Shown here piece after piece: positions 34,169-42,698 of a stretch of DNA of 59,293 nt (the stretch's first letter is position 1; every line of letters begins with the position of its first letter). The DNA is from Streptomyces sp. S3(2020) (GTDB taxonomy: Bacteria; Actinomycetota; Actinomycetes; Streptomycetales; Streptomycetaceae): NCBI RefSeq assembly GCF_013044505.1, contig NZ_JABERD010000040.1, positions 1 to 59,293 of the forward strand, written 5' to 3'. Under the pieces are notes generated by a model. It was not told the DNA's origin. It ran no database searches and saw nothing but the letters and a program-made list of their open reading frames with translations. The translations under genes were made by a program, and so were the position numbers.

Positions 34169-35587
34169 ATGAACGCCAAGCCGTCGACCTCCGGACGCTC
34201 CCGTGCCGGTGCACCGCAGCGGGCGACAGGGTCGCAGGGCGACCTCTCGACGCCGGAGTCGGTGTCGCCCGGCCTGCCTCCGGTGGCGTCCTTCGACGCG
34301 CTCGGGCTGCCGTCGGAGCTGACGAAGGCGATGACGGACCTCGGCGTGACGGAACCGTTCCCGATCCAGGCGGCCACCCTGCCCAACGCGCTGGCCGGCC
34401 GCGATGTCCTCGGCCGGGCACGCACCGGCTCCGGCAAGACGCTGGCCTTCGGGCTCGCGCTGCTCGTCCGGACCGCGGGCCTGCGAGCGGAGTCGAAGCG
34501 CCCGCTCGCGCTGGTCCTGGTGCCGACCCGGGAACTCGCGCAGCAGGTGAGCGACGCGCTGACGCCGTACGCGCAGACCCTCAAGGTGCGCCTCACGACG
34601 GTGGTCGGCGGGCTGTCGATCAACCGGCAGCAGGCCGCGCTGCGGACCGGAGCCGAGGTGGTCATCGCGACGCCGGGGCGGCTGGCCGACCTGGTGTCGC
34701 GCCGTGACTGTCACCTGAACCAGGTGCGGATCACGGTGCTGGACGAGGCGGACCAGATGTGCGACCTGGGATTCCTGCCGCAGGTCACGGAGATCCTGGA
34801 CCAGGTCCCCTCCGACGGACAGCGGCTGCTGTTCTCGGCCACGCTCGACCGCAACGTCGACCAGCTGGTGCGCGACCACCTCCACGACCCGGTGCTCGCC
34901 TCCGTCGACCCGGCGGCGGGCTCGGTCACCACGATGGAACACCACGTGCTGAACATCCACCCCGCCGACAAGTACGCGACCGCGACCGAGATCGCCGCGC
35001 GGGACGGCCGGGTCCTGATGTTCCTGGACACCAAGGCCGCCGTGGACCAGTTCACCCGTCACCTGCGGGCCAGCGGCGTCCGGGCCGGAGCCCTGCACAG
35101 CGGAAAGTCGCAGCCTCAGCGCATGCACACCCTCGGCCAGTTCAAGGACGGCGCGATCACCGTGCTGGTGGCCACCAATGTCGCCGCGCGAGGCATTCAC
35201 ATCGACACCCTCGACCTCGTCGTCAACGTCGATCCGCCGGCCGACGCCAAGGACTACGTGCACCGCGGCGGGCGTACGGCACGCGCCGGGGAGTCCGGAA
35301 CCGTCGTCACCCTGGTCACTCCCGGCCAACGACGTGACGTCAACCGGATGATGACCGAAGCCGGGATCCGGCCGACGGTCACACAGGTACGTTCCGGCGA
35401 GGCGCAGCTGACCGCCATCACCGGTGCGAAGCGGCCGCCGACGGGGACGAAGTCCACCACCGGCAACATCCCCTTCCGCGGTCTCGGCGACCGTTCGGGC
35501 CGCCCCGCGAAGGAATCCCGCAAGGCCGCCGAGGCCCGCAAGGCAGCGGAAGCCCGCGCGGCGGCCCGGGTACGCAGAGGCCGCTGA
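34169..35587 (+). CDS. DEAD-box RNA helicase, RhlE-like
   Basis: 472 residues; GGAAGG about 8 bases before the ATG. Motifs in order: Q motif (FPIQAATLP), I ARTGSGKT, Ia PTRELAQQ, Ib TPGRL, II DEAD, III SAT, IV LMFLDTK, V TNVAARGIHI and VI HRGGRTARAGE. A basic Ala/Arg/Lys C-terminal tail (KESRKAAEARKAAEARAAARVRRGR) probably binds RNA. Such helicases remodel RNA during ribosome assembly, decay or cold adaptation. The structured leader upstream suggests RNA-level control. Confidence 0.94.
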   Translation: MNAKPSTSGRSRAGAPQRATGSQGDLSTPESVSPGLPPVASFDALGLPSELTKAMTDLGVTEPFPIQAATLPNALAGRDVLGRARTGSGKTLAFGLALLVRTAGLRAESKRPLALVLVPTRELAQQVSDALTPYAQTLKVRLTTVVGGLSINRQQAALRTGAEVVIATPGRLADLVSRRDCHLNQVRITVLDEADQMCDLGFLPQVTEILDQVPSDGQRLLFSATLDRNVDQLVRDHLHDPVLASVDPAAGSVTTMEHHVLNIHPADKYATATEIAARDGRVLMFLDTKAAVDQFTRHLRASGVRAGALHSGKSQPQRMHTLGQFKDGAITVLVATNVAARGIHIDTLDLVVNVDPPADAKDYVHRGGRTARAGESGTVVTLVTPGQRRDVNRMMTEAGIRPTVTQVRSGEAQLTAITGAKRPPTGTKSTTGNIPFRGLGDRSGRPAKESRKAAEARKAAEARAAARVRRGR

Positions 35588-35663
35588 CGCCGGAGCAAGC
35601 CGACCGAATGTCCGCTACGAACCCTTCTGTGACCGACAACCCATCGGCAGTAGGGAGTTAGCC

Positions 35664-35894
35664 ATGCAGCGCAACAACACCACCACACCGGGCCGCAGGC
35701 GAGCCGGGAGGCTCGCCGCCGCCGTCGCCGCGGTCGGTGTCCTCGTGGGTGGCGGGATCGCCGCGGCGGGGCCGGCCAGCGCCGACACCTTCTGCGGAGC
35801 GACCGGGGACGGCGGCTTCGGGTGTGTGATCGACCAGGGCGACGGAACGTTCAAGATGGTCAACAGCAACGGGGACATCGTCTACAACTGGTGA
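35664..35894 (+). CDS. Small secreted two-cysteine peptide
   Basis: 76 residues; GGGAG lies 7 bases before the ATG. A classic signal peptide (GRRRAGRLAAAVAAVGVLVGGGIAAAGPASA) with an AxA site after Ala40 would release a 36-residue mature peptide that is Gly/Asp-rich, with Cys44 and Cys54 able to form one disulfide (CGATGDGGFGC), and a C-terminal VNSNGDIVYNW. No family recognised. It is a compact single-gene unit: ribosome site before it and a strong hairpin 28 bases after it. Confidence 0.75.
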   Translation: MQRNNTTTPGRRRAGRLAAAVAAVGVLVGGGIAAAGPASADTFCGATGDGGFGCVIDQGDGTFKMVNSNGDIVYNW

Positions 35895-35921
35895 CGGCAC
35901 ACGCCTGGCGCCTGATCTGAC

Positions 35922-35967
35922 GACGGGTGGACGTCGGCCGACTCCCGTCGGCGTGCGTCCACCCGTC
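35922..35967 (+). terminator. Branched hairpin terminator after secreted peptide
   Basis: An outer perfect 12-bp stem GACGGGTGGACG (35922-35933) / CGTCCACCCGTC (35956-35967) encloses an inner 6-bp hairpin GCCGAC-TCCC-GTCGGC (35937-35952). The stacked structure follows the peptide stop by 28 bases and probably terminates transcription. Confidence 0.65.
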
Positions 35968-36053
35968 TGCGTCGCCGGCTCGACCACCCGCACGGGGCCT
36001 GCTCTCACCACTGCTCAACACCCCTGCCGCAGAGGTTCTTTGGCATTGAATCG

Positions 36054-36072
36054 TGTAACAGTCACCCTTACA
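36054..36072. promoter_or_regulatory. TGTAA-N9-TTACA inverted repeat upstream of hydroxylase
   Basis: TGTAA (36054-36058) and TTACA (36068-36072) form a 19-base dyad in an AT-rich pocket about 85 bases before the hydroxylase gene. This is the size of a MarR- or LuxR-type operator. No regulator gene is adjacent, and the assignment is tentative. Confidence 0.35.
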
Positions 36073-36157
36073 GAGCAATTGATCACTTTCGAGTACCTGT
36101 GCCCGAGATCAGGGTGATATGAAACCCCTTGTCGAACGCTCCACTTCAGAGGCGGGC

Positions 36158-37333
36158 ATGAGGAAACGGTTCCACAAGGGAACGCAGGTCGGCGTGGTGA
36201 TTCTCGGGGCCGGCCCGGCGGGGCTGGTTCTGGGGAATCTGCTGCTGGACCGAGGTGTCGACTGCGTGATCCTGGAGCGGCGCGGCCGGGCGGCCGTCGA
36301 GGGACGGGCCAGGGCGGGGTTCCTCGCGGCGAACTCCGTGCGGCTGCTGGCGGAGAACGGGCTGGGCGCCGGGGTGCTGACCCGGGGGCGCGCACACGGC
36401 ACGTGTCTGTTCCGCAGCGACCGTGGGGAGTTCACCCTGGACTACGGGAAGTTGGGGCAGGGCGAGACACACACCGTCTATCCCCAGCAGGAGCTGGTGC
36501 GCGATCTGGTGGCCGAGTTCCTACGGCGCGGTGGTGACCTGCGGTTCGAGGCCGAGGCCGAGGAGATCTCGCAGGGCCGGGTGCGGGTGCGCGGCGGTGC
36601 GGAGGTGGCGGGTCGGTACGTCGCCGGCTGCGACGGGCACCGGGGTGTCGCTCGCCGGGTCCTGGCGGCCCGGGGGGTGCGGACGGACCGGTGGGATCAC
36701 GGGGTCTCCTGGCTGGCGGTGCTGGTCCAGGCCCCGCCCAGCCTGGCGGCCGTCGGATACGCCCTGCACGAGCGGGGGTTCGCGGGTCATATGGCCCGTA
36801 CGGAGTCCGTCACCCGGTACTACCTCCAGTGCCCGCGCGGAACCGATTCCTCTGACTGGAGCGAGGACCGGATCTGGGCCGAGCTCGCGACGCGGATGCG
36901 GACGACCGAGTTCGGGCCCCTGCACGAGGGCGCCGTCCTGGAGAAGGCGGTCGTCGACCTGCGTTCCGACGTGCTGGAAACCCCCGGTTCCGAGCAGCTG
37001 TGGCTGGCCGGCGACGCCGCCGGACTCATCAGTCCCTCGGCGGCCAAGGGCGCCAACCTCGCCGTCCTCCAGGCCGAGTTGCTCGCCCGGGCCCTGCACG
37101 GGGCGCTGGCGCGCGGGGACGAGCACGGCCTCGCCCGGTACGCCGCGGACTGTCTTCCCCGTGTATGGCGGGCACATGAGTTCTCGCACTGGATGAGCAC
37201 ACTCCTGCACGGCCCGGCCGACGGCGGTGCCGAGGCCCGCTACGGGCGGGCGCTCCAGTACGCCCGGCTGGACAGCCTGCGTACCTCCCGCGCACATCAG
37301 GACTTCTTCGCCGAGAACTACACCGGCATCTGA
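36158..37333 (+). CDS. PobA-like 4-hydroxybenzoate 3-monooxygenase homologue
   Basis: 391 residues from the ATG at 36158 (AGAGG 5 bases upstream); an in-frame ATG at 36119 is possible. PHBH fold: VVILGAGPAGLVLGNLLLDRGVDCVILERR, an Arg near GRARAGFLA, HTVYPQQELVRDLV, AGCDGHRGVARR, LWLAGDAAGLISPSAAKGANLA and the PobA-like end RRVWRAHEFSHWMSTLLH...IAENYTGI-type tail. The usual GDAAH is GDAAG here. It should hydroxylate a phenolic acid or related ring ortho to OH. The methyltransferase gene 54 bases downstream suggests hydroxylation followed by O-methylation. Confidence 0.85.
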   Translation: MRKRFHKGTQVGVVILGAGPAGLVLGNLLLDRGVDCVILERRGRAAVEGRARAGFLAANSVRLLAENGLGAGVLTRGRAHGTCLFRSDRGEFTLDYGKLGQGETHTVYPQQELVRDLVAEFLRRGGDLRFEAEAEEISQGRVRVRGGAEVAGRYVAGCDGHRGVARRVLAARGVRTDRWDHGVSWLAVLVQAPPSLAAVGYALHERGFAGHMARTESVTRYYLQCPRGTDSSDWSEDRIWAELATRMRTTEFGPLHEGAVLEKAVVDLRSDVLETPGSEQLWLAGDAAGLISPSAAKGANLAVLQAELLARALHGALARGDEHGLARYAADCLPRVWRAHEFSHWMSTLLHGPADGGAEARYGRALQYARLDSLRTSRAHQDFFAENYTGI

Positions 37334-37387
37334 TCCCCGGGGCACGTCTGTCCCGGTTCCGTCCGCACGATCATCGGAAACCCCTTC

Positions 37388-39025
37388 ATGAACCTCCCTG
37401 TCGCTCAGGCCTGCCTGTCCGCTTCCGACCTGGAGCGAATTGGCCGCGCGGCCGCCCATGTCCGCGACTACGACACCGAGCAGGTCCTCGCCGAACTCCT
37501 GCCCGGCCTCACGGTCGAGGAACGGAACGACGTCTGCCGCCACCTCGTGTTCGACCACACCGCCGTGCTCGTCTTCCCCGCTTCCCTCGACGGGCTCTGC
37601 GACGACCTGCGCCGCAACGGGTTCGAGCCGGGGCCGGTCACGCCGAGCGTGGTGGTCCGCGAGCGGCTGGTCCGCCGCTACGGCGCGCTCGTCGGCGACA
37701 CCCCGGTCGGGATCGTGCATGTTCCCGTGGACGGGCGGAGCGTGGAGATCTTCGCGCTGCCCGTGCCGCCGGACTCTCCGAGGCAGGCCGTCGCCGACGA
37801 CGAACGCGCCGCCGAGCACGAGGTGCACCACGCGTTCGCCGTCACCGCGCCGGGTGCGGTGGTACCGGCCGGGCTGCGGACGCTGCTCCAGGAGCGGGGC
37901 GGCGCGGTGCCGGACGGCGGTGGGTACAACGGCCATGAGAACGTGACCGTCCTGTACTTCCGCACCCGGCGGCACCGCCGCTTCGAACTGCGGCTGCCCG
38001 GCCGTCACGAGCCGCTGCCGGACCCCTCGGTCTCGTTGCTCGGCGTCATGACCGGCGCCTGGGCCACCCAGGCCGTCGCCGCCATGGCGGAACTCGGAAT
38101 CGCCGACCACCTCGCCGCCCGGCCCGGCCTCGGCGCCGACGCCCTCGCGTCTCTCACCGGCACCGATCCGGACGCGCTGCGCAGGCTGCTGCGCTATCTC
38201 AGCGCGCTGGGCCTGCTGACGTCCGCCGCAGATACGTATCACCTCACCGCCCTCGGCCAACCCTTGTGCACCGACACGGAGTTCTCCCTCCGGCCGCTGG
38301 CCCAGCTCTACGGCGGCCCGTTCTACGACTCCTTCGCCGGGCTGACGTACTCCGTACGCACCGGACGGGAAGCCTTCGCCCACCGCTACGGGCAGCACCA
38401 CTTCGCCTACTTCGCCGAACGGCCCGAACTCGGCTCGCTGTTCAACCGGGCGATGGCCGCGAGCGCGGAGATGTTCACGCCGGTTCCGGCCCTGGTGGAC
38501 TTCTCCGGTGCGCGGCGCGTCGTCGACGTCGGCGGTGGAAACGGCGCGCTGCTCATGCGAGTGCTGCGGGCACACGGGCAGTTGGAGGGCGTACTGCTGG
38601 AACGACCCGAGGCACTGGAGGCGGCACGCAAGGAGCTGGCCGCGGCGGGGCTCGACGCGCGGTGTTCCTTCGTCGTCGGGGACTTCACGGTGGCGGTGCC
38701 GGAGGGAGGCGACGTCTATCTGCTGTCCCGAGTGCTGCACGACTGGGACGACGAGCGGTGCCTGACCATTCTCCGGCGGTGTGCGCGGGCGATGCGGGCG
38801 GGCACCGAACTGCTCGTCGTGGAGCGGCTGTTGCCCGAAGGCGAGGGGGTGCCGTCGCCTGCGGTGGCCTGGGACGTCCATATGTTGTGCAACGTGGGCG
38901 GCCGGGAGCGGACCGAGAAGCACTACGAACGCCTGTTGGCGGAGGCGGGCTTCGAGGTGACGGCTTGCCATGGTCTGCCGCTGGGCGGCTCTCTGATCCA
39001 TGCCGTACGGGGTGCGGGGCGGTGA
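37388..39025 (+). CDS. O-methyltransferase with N-terminal VOC-like domain
   Basis: 545 residues. The C-terminal part (~215-545) is a plant/DnrK-type O-methyltransferase: dimerisation helices LLGVMTGAWATQAVAAMAELGIADHLA, SAM motif VVDVGGGNGALL near 380, VVGDFTVAVPEGGDVYLLSRVLHDWDDE with the general-base His, and a typical end. The N-terminal ~205 residues are unusual. HLVFDHTAVLVFPASLDGLCDDLRRNGFEPG and EHEVHHAFAV...GGYNGHENVTVLYF read like two halves of a VOC module with His at metal-site positions. The fusion could pair ring chemistry with methylation. The domain call is inferred. It lies downstream of the PobA-like gene. Confidence 0.8.
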   Translation: MNLPVAQACLSASDLERIGRAAAHVRDYDTEQVLAELLPGLTVEERNDVCRHLVFDHTAVLVFPASLDGLCDDLRRNGFEPGPVTPSVVVRERLVRRYGALVGDTPVGIVHVPVDGRSVEIFALPVPPDSPRQAVADDERAAEHEVHHAFAVTAPGAVVPAGLRTLLQERGGAVPDGGGYNGHENVTVLYFRTRRHRRFELRLPGRHEPLPDPSVSLLGVMTGAWATQAVAAMAELGIADHLAARPGLGADALASLTGTDPDALRRLLRYLSALGLLTSAADTYHLTALGQPLCTDTEFSLRPLAQLYGGPFYDSFAGLTYSVRTGREAFAHRYGQHHFAYFAERPELGSLFNRAMAASAEMFTPVPALVDFSGARRVVDVGGGNGALLMRVLRAHGQLEGVLLERPEALEAARKELAAAGLDARCSFVVGDFTVAVPEGGDVYLLSRVLHDWDDERCLTILRRCARAMRAGTELLVVERLLPEGEGVPSPAVAWDVHMLCNVGGRERTEKHYERLLAEAGFEVTACHGLPLGGSLIHAVRGAGR

Positions 39026-39243
39026 TCGTCCACGACTTCCCCGACTTCTCCGACTTCCCCGGCTGACGACTGTCGGCGAGTTTCCAGCCCGGTTCCGGCT
39101 GCCGCTCGCCGAGTTGTCCGTGAACTCCCCCGGAATTGTCCTTGATCGGTAACAGGCGGATCCCAGGGCCACCATCCGTCGTCCTGCCTGGTGTCGTATG
39201 GCGACGCGGGATCAACGAGTAACTGTCAGAAGGTGGGACGGAC

Positions 39244-40017
39244 ATGGCACAGCACGGCGGCGGGCGGGGCTGGTACGGCAAGGTCGTCGGGGCTGCGCTC
39301 GGTGTGACGGTGCTGGCCGCCGGTGCCTCTGCGTGGTCCGCGCAGGCCGGTGCCGTGGACGGCACGTCCCCCCGGGCGGAGAGTTCCGCCACGCCGGGCA
39401 CCGGCGTCAAGCCCGTGTCGGTGACCATCGCGCACGCCTCCGACAAGGGGGCGCGCGGCGTCAACATCACCATCGATGACGGCCCCGACCCCGTGTGGAC
39501 CCCGCAGATGCTCGACGTGCTGCGGGAGAACGGCGTGAAGGCCACGTTCTGCATGGTCGGGACGCAGGCACAGGCCCACCCGGACCTCGTGAAGCAGGTG
39601 GTCGCGGCCGGGCACCGGCTGTGCGACCACTCGGTGGCGCACGACACCACCATGGACACCAAGGACCAGGCGTACCAGTCGCAGCAGATCCTCGACGCCG
39701 AACGCATGATCACGGAGGCGTCCGGGGGTGTGCGGCCGATGTACTACCGGGCCCCCGGTGGCGCGTTCACGCCCTACAGCCGCAAGCTCGCCGCCTCCCG
39801 GGGCATGCGTCCGCTGGGCTGGAACGTGGACACCAAGGACTTCGAGCGACCGGGCGCCGACGCCATCGTCGCCACCGTCCAGCAGGAGCTGTCCAACGGA
39901 CCGACGCTCCTCTTCCACGACGCGGGCGGCGACCGTTCCCAGACCGTCGAGGCGCTGCGCCGGGTCCTGCCCTGGCTCAAGGCACAGGGCTACGCCTGCG
40001 GCTTCCCGGTGCGCTGA
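39244..40017 (+). CDS. Secreted NodB-type polysaccharide deacetylase
   Basis: 257 residues; AGGTGGG 6-7 bases before the ATG. A signal peptide (about 10-38, ending AQAGA) leads to a NodB domain: motif 1 NITIDDGPDP (catalytic Asp, metal Asp), motif 2 HSVAHDT (metal His pair), motif 3 YYRAPGGAF, motif 4 LGWNVDTKDF and motif 5 LLFHDAGG. It should remove N-acetyl groups from peptidoglycan, chitin or similar glycans outside the cell. Single gene with a strong bidirectional hairpin after it. Confidence 0.92.
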   Translation: MAQHGGGRGWYGKVVGAALGVTVLAAGASAWSAQAGAVDGTSPRAESSATPGTGVKPVSVTIAHASDKGARGVNITIDDGPDPVWTPQMLDVLRENGVKATFCMVGTQAQAHPDLVKQVVAAGHRLCDHSVAHDTTMDTKDQAYQSQQILDAERMITEASGGVRPMYYRAPGGAFTPYSRKLAASRGMRPLGWNVDTKDFERPGADAIVATVQQELSNGPTLLFHDAGGDRSQTVEALRRVLPWLKAQGYACGFPVR

Positions 40018-40037
40018 ATCCCGGCAGCCGCACATGC

Positions 40038-40070
40038 TTCGGGCCCGCGAGCTCGGCTCGCGGGCCCGAA
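40038..40070. terminator. 15-bp bidirectional terminator
   Basis: TTCGGGCCCGCGAGC (40038-40052) and its perfect complement (40056-40070), loop TCG, lie between the convergent deacetylase and cold-shock genes, 20 and 16 bases from their stops. It should end transcription from both sides. Confidence 0.8.
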
Positions 40071-40086
40071 AAGACTGCCTTCAGAA

Positions 40087-40290
40087 CTAGGCGGGGGTGA
40101 TGTTCTCCGCCTGCGGGCCCTTCTGGCCCTGGGTGATGTCGAAGGTCACCGCCTGGCCTTCCTGGAGCTCACGGAAGCCGGAGGCGTTGATGTTGGAGTA
40201 GTGCGCGAAGACGTCCGGTCCGCCGCCGTCCTGGGCGATGAAGCCGAAGCCCTTCTCCGCGTTGAACCACTTGACGGTTCCGCTGGCCAT
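40087..40290 (-). CDS. Cold-shock domain protein
   Basis: 67 residues, the standard CspA size. [23 protein letters not shown] carries RNP1 (KGFGFI) and [10 protein letters not shown] carries RNP2. GAGAGG lies 7 bases before the ATG at 40290. It binds single-stranded RNA/DNA and prevents RNA secondary structure. Streptomyces carry several; this one ends in [14 protein letters not shown]. An untranslated leader with a hairpin at 40373-40392 is likely. Confidence 0.95.
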   Translation of the reverse strand: MASGTVKWFNAEKGFGFIAQDGGGPDVFAHYSNINASGFRELQEGQAVTFDITQGQKGPQAENITPA

Positions 40291-40372
40291 GCTGGTACCT
40301 CTCAATAGACGTCAGAACCGCACCGCGCGGTCCTGAAGGTGCTCGCCCTGGTCCGGCACTGCACAGCAAAAC

Positions 40373-40480
40373 GCCCGCGCCTAAGCGCGGGCAGGTACTG
40401 CGAACCACGACAGCTGGAAAGGACGCTACACCTCGGAAAGGACGATCACCAGAGAGTGTTCAGAAAGGTACGGAAAGACC
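40373..40480 (-). promoter_or_regulatory. Cold-shock leader hairpin and direct repeats
   Basis: GCCCGCGC-CTAA-GCGCGGGC (40373-40392) is an 8-bp hairpin about 85 bases before the cold-shock start. Further upstream GGAAAGGACG occurs at 40416 and 40435 (19 bases apart), with a truncated GGAAAGACC at 40472. The repeats could be a regulator array; the hairpin may be part of a temperature-responsive leader. The remaining 40481-40767 shows no gene. Confidence 0.4.
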
Positions 40481-40767
40481 GGCCTCTCACAGTCTGAGCA
40501 GTGCTCTTCCCCTGCACTCCACGACCGATGCTCCGCCGGCTCTCATGCCGTCGGGCAGCGGTCCACCACGCAGCCCCCCCGACGCCGAGTTCTGCCCCAA
40601 GGAACGCGAGACGGCTCGATCCGCTCCTTCTCGGTCTCCCTGATATCAGCGAGGCTTTCCCTGGTCATGCCCGCGTCTTCACGCAACGGTCCTCGCGCGG
40701 AGCTGTGATGACGGGTGCGGTGCTCAGGTGCCGTCGCCCACCGCGCAGGTCAGAGGTCAGGAGAGGT

Positions 40768-42399
40768 ATGTCTGTGATTGCCGAGACACCCGGACGCACG
40801 GCACACCGTGGACGGCGGCGGACCGCGCGGAGCTTCGCGCTGGGGACCGCGCTCGCCCTGATCGCGTTCGCTCCGTCGGCGGCCGCGAGCGAGCGGGACA
40901 CCTCGGTCGACGGCGGTGCGATCTCGTGGACGACCCAGTACGTGGCTCCCGGAGTGGAGGTCCGTACCGGGGTGTTGAGCGCCCCGGAGGCCGCCGGGGT
41001 CTGGACGGTCACGGTCCAGGCACCCGCGGTCAACCGCCTGACCGGGGCCGCCACGTGGGCGCCGCTCGGCGACCGGTCCTGGGCGGACACCACCGCCGAG
41101 AAGCTGCGGGCGGCCGGATTCGCACCGCGCCTGGAGCGGGTGACCTGGGACGCGTACGCGGACACACCGCGCGGCACGATGGGATGGCAGGTCAGGGTCG
41201 GGGAGTACGGCACCCAGGCCGAGGCCCGTACTCTCAACTCGGCGGTGTCGGGGGCCGGTTTCCGTACGTCCGTGGAGTGGACGGGCTACGACGGGCGGCA
41301 GCCTGCCGACGCGGAGCGCGTCCATGTGGCCGTGGTCGATCCTGGACGGCTGCGGGGCACGGTCGAGGTCAGTGACGGCGGCAACGCGGCCGATCGGGAG
41401 AAGACCTCGGCGGTGGCCGCCCGGCTGGGGTCCCTGGTGGGTGTCAACGGCGGGTTCTTCGTCACGTCCGACGCGGATGGCGTGCAGGGCACGGTCGCCG
41501 GTCTGTCGGTGGTGGACGGTGAGTTGCAGTCGATGGCGGTCGGCTCTCGCGCGGCGCTGGTCCTCCAGGACGGGGGACGGCACGTGCGTGTCGCGGATCT
41601 GTCCAGCAGCGCCACCGTGCGCGCCGGATCCGCCGTCCACGCGGTGGAGGGCATCAACCGGGTGCCGGGCAAGGTGCGCAACTGCGGGCGTCCCGGGGCC
41701 GTACCCACCGAACTGCCCCGTCAGGACCTCACGTGTTCCCTGGCGGACGATCTGGTGAGGTTCACCGCTTCGTTCGGGGCACCGCTGCCGACGGGCGCCG
41801 GGGTCCAGGTCGTCCTGGACGAGCAGGATGTCGTCGTCTCCCGTGGCGACCGGGGCGGCTCCGTGCCTGCCGGGGGCTCCGTCCTCCAGGGCACCGGGGC
41901 GGCAGCCAACTGGCTGGCCGAGCATGCCGAGGTGGGCCGACGGCTGCACCTGCGCGAGACCGTGCGGGACGCTGCGGGGCGGGAGCTGCGCCTCGGTCCC
42001 GACGACGACATCGTCAGCGCGGCACCCACCCTCGTCCGGAACGGCCGCGTCCACATCGACGCCGCCACCGAGGGCACGTTGGACCCGCTCGACCTCTCCT
42101 TCGGCTTCGCCTGGTCCAACGTCCGCCAGCCCCGCACCCTGGCCGGCATCGACCGGCACGGCAGGCTGCTGCTGGTGACCGTCGACGGCCGGCAGCCCGG
42201 CGTCAGCGAAGGTCTCACGCTCGCCGAGGCCGCCCGGTTCATGCGGTCCCTGGGTGCCGTCCAGGCACTCAACCTCGACGGTGGCGGCTCCAGCACGATG
42301 GCCGTCGACGGGGTGCTGGTCAACGTGCCGTCGGACGCGGCCGGTGAGCGAGCGGTCGGTGACACCGTCCAGGTCCTGCCGCGTGCGGGGCAGGACTGA
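40768..42399 (+). CDS. Secreted phosphodiester glycosidase (NAGPA domain) with SPOR-like region
   Basis: 543 residues from an ATG with AGGAG 4-5 bases upstream. A signal peptide (RRRTARSFALGTALALIAFAPSAAAS) is followed by a region at ~105-165 resembling a SPOR repeat (LRAAGFAPRLERVTWDAY...GWQVRVGEYGTQAEARTLNSAVSGAGFRTSVEW). Then comes the NAGPA/phosphodiester glycosidase domain with VVDPGRLRGTVEV, LVGVNGGFF and the terminal NLDGGGSSTMAVDG. Family members cleave GlcNAc-1-phosphodiesters or related wall polymers. SPOR modules bind denuded glycan, so a cell-wall site of action is likely. Confidence 0.88.
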   Translation: MSVIAETPGRTAHRGRRRTARSFALGTALALIAFAPSAAASERDTSVDGGAISWTTQYVAPGVEVRTGVLSAPEAAGVWTVTVQAPAVNRLTGAATWAPLGDRSWADTTAEKLRAAGFAPRLERVTWDAYADTPRGTMGWQVRVGEYGTQAEARTLNSAVSGAGFRTSVEWTGYDGRQPADAERVHVAVVDPGRLRGTVEVSDGGNAADREKTSAVAARLGSLVGVNGGFFVTSDADGVQGTVAGLSVVDGELQSMAVGSRAALVLQDGGRHVRVADLSSSATVRAGSAVHAVEGINRVPGKVRNCGRPGAVPTELPRQDLTCSLADDLVRFTASFGAPLPTGAGVQVVLDEQDVVVSRGDRGGSVPAGGSVLQGTGAAANWLAEHAEVGRRLHLRETVRDAAGRELRLGPDDDIVSAAPTLVRNGRVHIDAATEGTLDPLDLSFGFAWSNVRQPRTLAGIDRHGRLLLVTVDGRQPGVSEGLTLAEAARFMRSLGAVQALNLDGGGSSTMAVDGVLVNVPSDAAGERAVGDTVQVLPRAGQD

Positions 42400-42506
42400 G
42401 TGGCCCCGACACGGCCGTAGGGCCGGCGTGGCCGGTGCGGAACACGACGTCGGAGACGCGGTCCGGGTCCCCGGAAACCGAGGTGCCCTGGCCGACGTCG
42501 GTCGGG

Positions 42507-42512
42507 TAGCGT
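42507..42512 (+). promoter_or_regulatory. -10 box for Cml leader transcript
   Basis: TAGCGT lies 7 bases before the ATG of the short leader frame at 42520, the spacing of leaderless Streptomyces transcripts. No clear -35. The upstream 42400-42506 shows no gene. Confidence 0.45.
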
Positions 42513-42519
42513 GCGGGCC

Positions 42520-42585
42520 ATGTCGAGTCCTGAGTCGGACGAGGTGGGGGCTTTCGGTCACGCCGTCAGCCCCCTGAACCACTGA
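42520..42585 (+). CDS. Candidate leader peptide of chloramphenicol exporter (21 aa)
   Basis: A short frame ATG...TGA encodes MSSPESDEVGAFGHAVSPLNH. It begins exactly where a leaderless transcript from the TAGCGT box would start and ends six bases before a hairpin that precedes the exporter gene. Chloramphenicol-efflux and ErmC-type genes are often induced by drug-stalled ribosomes on such leaders. No experimental evidence is implied by the sequence. Confidence 0.45.
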   Translation: MSSPESDEVGAFGHAVSPLNH

Positions 42586-42590
42586 GCTCA

Positions 42591-42645
42591 CAGCCCTGCC
42601 GTCGCGCCGCGTCCCGCGGTGGGACGAGCGTGCTCCTGAGGGCTG
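42591..42645 (+). promoter_or_regulatory. Two-level RNA stem ahead of Cml exporter
   Basis: CAGCCCT (42591-42597) pairs with AGGGCTG (42639-42645), enclosing an inner perfect stem CGTCCC/GGGACG (42610-42615, 42621-42626). The outer arm starts six bases after the leader-peptide stop, so a ribosome held on the leader would block it. This fits an attenuator that controls the gene at 42699. Confidence 0.5.
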
Positions 42646-42698
42646 GCCGCGGTGACGAGATGACCCTCTCGTGCTTCTCCTCACCTCGGAGCCACTCG

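Noticed and set aside
36158..39025. A full biosynthetic gene cluster around the hydroxylase/methyltransferase
   Set aside because: No PKS, NRPS, terpene, RiPP or precursor gene is adjacent; only a two-gene cassette is supported.
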